From the NCBI GenBank assembly GCA_964520885.1, contig CAZFQD010000045.1:1-15179 (forward strand): 15,179 bases of DNA. Reading direction: 5' to 3'. This DNA comes from CAZFQD01 sp964520885 (GTDB taxonomy: Bacteria > Bacillota > Clostridia > Oscillospirales > SIG519). The stretch's first letter is position 1; each line of letters begins with the position of its first letter. The notes beneath the pieces are model-generated. The model saw nothing but the letters and a program-made list of their open reading frames with translations, made no database searches and was not told where the DNA came from. The position numbers and the translations under genes are program-made. Positions 15,095-15,179 of the stretch are shown one piece after another.

Positions 15095-15179
15095 GCATAC
15101 TAAATTCAAACTTATAATTATCCGTTTTTATATTTAATTTGTAAAAAGTATATCTCGTTGCACAAAGTAAATTTTTTAG

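Larger units (their letters stand above)
14745..15179. other. AT-rich downstream region without a convincing gene
   Basis: These 435 bases hold no + strand gene. They contain the 26-base imperfect direct repeat at 14753-14825, a perfect 7-bp hairpin at 14936-14959, a 41-codon minus-strand frame at 14904-15026 and a weak terminator-like hairpin near 15062-15088. No clear U-tailed terminator directly follows the operon's last stop codon. Confidence 0.6.

Noticed and set aside
1..15179. CRISPR array, insertion sequence or phage genes
   Set aside because: No regularly spaced repeats, transposase or recombinase motifs, or phage structural genes are seen.

Overview
The window is low-G+C bacterial DNA (roughly one third G+C by eye). 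It has purine-rich AGGAG/AGGTGAG ribosome-binding sites, occasional TTG starts, TGA used as stop, a Gram-positive style lipoprotein, a dockerin and a bacterial Ig-like (Big_2) domain. Together these point to an uncultured, fibre-degrading Bacillota (Clostridia-like) organism, probably anaerobic. The species cannot be read from the sequence. All convincing genes lie on the + strand and read as one carbohydrate-use locus.

Layout. 1-3391: a 5'-truncated DUF5696 protein followed by the two membrane permeases of a CUT1-type sugar ABC importer. No solute-binding protein or ATPase is in the window. 3392-3585: a leader with palindromes and two mutually exclusive hairpins. 3586-5310 and 5512-9132: two secreted paralogous clan GH-A glycoside hydrolases. 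The first is a lipoprotein on a serine-rich tether. The second is a large modular enzyme with a duplicated N-terminal beta-sandwich module, the same catalytic domain, a dockerin and a Big_2 domain. Between them, 5311-5511 holds a compact island of about 50% G+C with a cloverleaf-like fold and a possible 51-codon upstream ORF ending one base before the next start codon. 9188-14744: a tightly spaced five-gene run of four different uroporphyrinogen-decarboxylase (URO-D) superfamily proteins with a cytoplasmic GH63/MGH1-like hydrolase between the third and fourth. 14745-15179: no convincing gene; an imperfect direct repeat, a 7-bp hairpin and a doubtful minus-strand ORF.

How the parts may work together (inference). 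The two surface enzymes would cut an extracellular glycan, the ABC importer would bring in the product, and the cytoplasmic GH63-like enzyme would split it further. The role of the four URO-D proteins is the open question. The superfamily includes zinc-dependent corrinoid methyltransferases (MtaA/MtbA type), so handling of a methylated sugar or aglycone is a reasonable hypothesis, but no corrinoid protein is encoded here. The four copies carry, in gene order, HxDG, HxCG, HxDG and HxCG at the equivalent of the metal site, which suggests divided roles. This quartet inside a glycoside-hydrolase locus is the best candidate for an undescribed system in the window.
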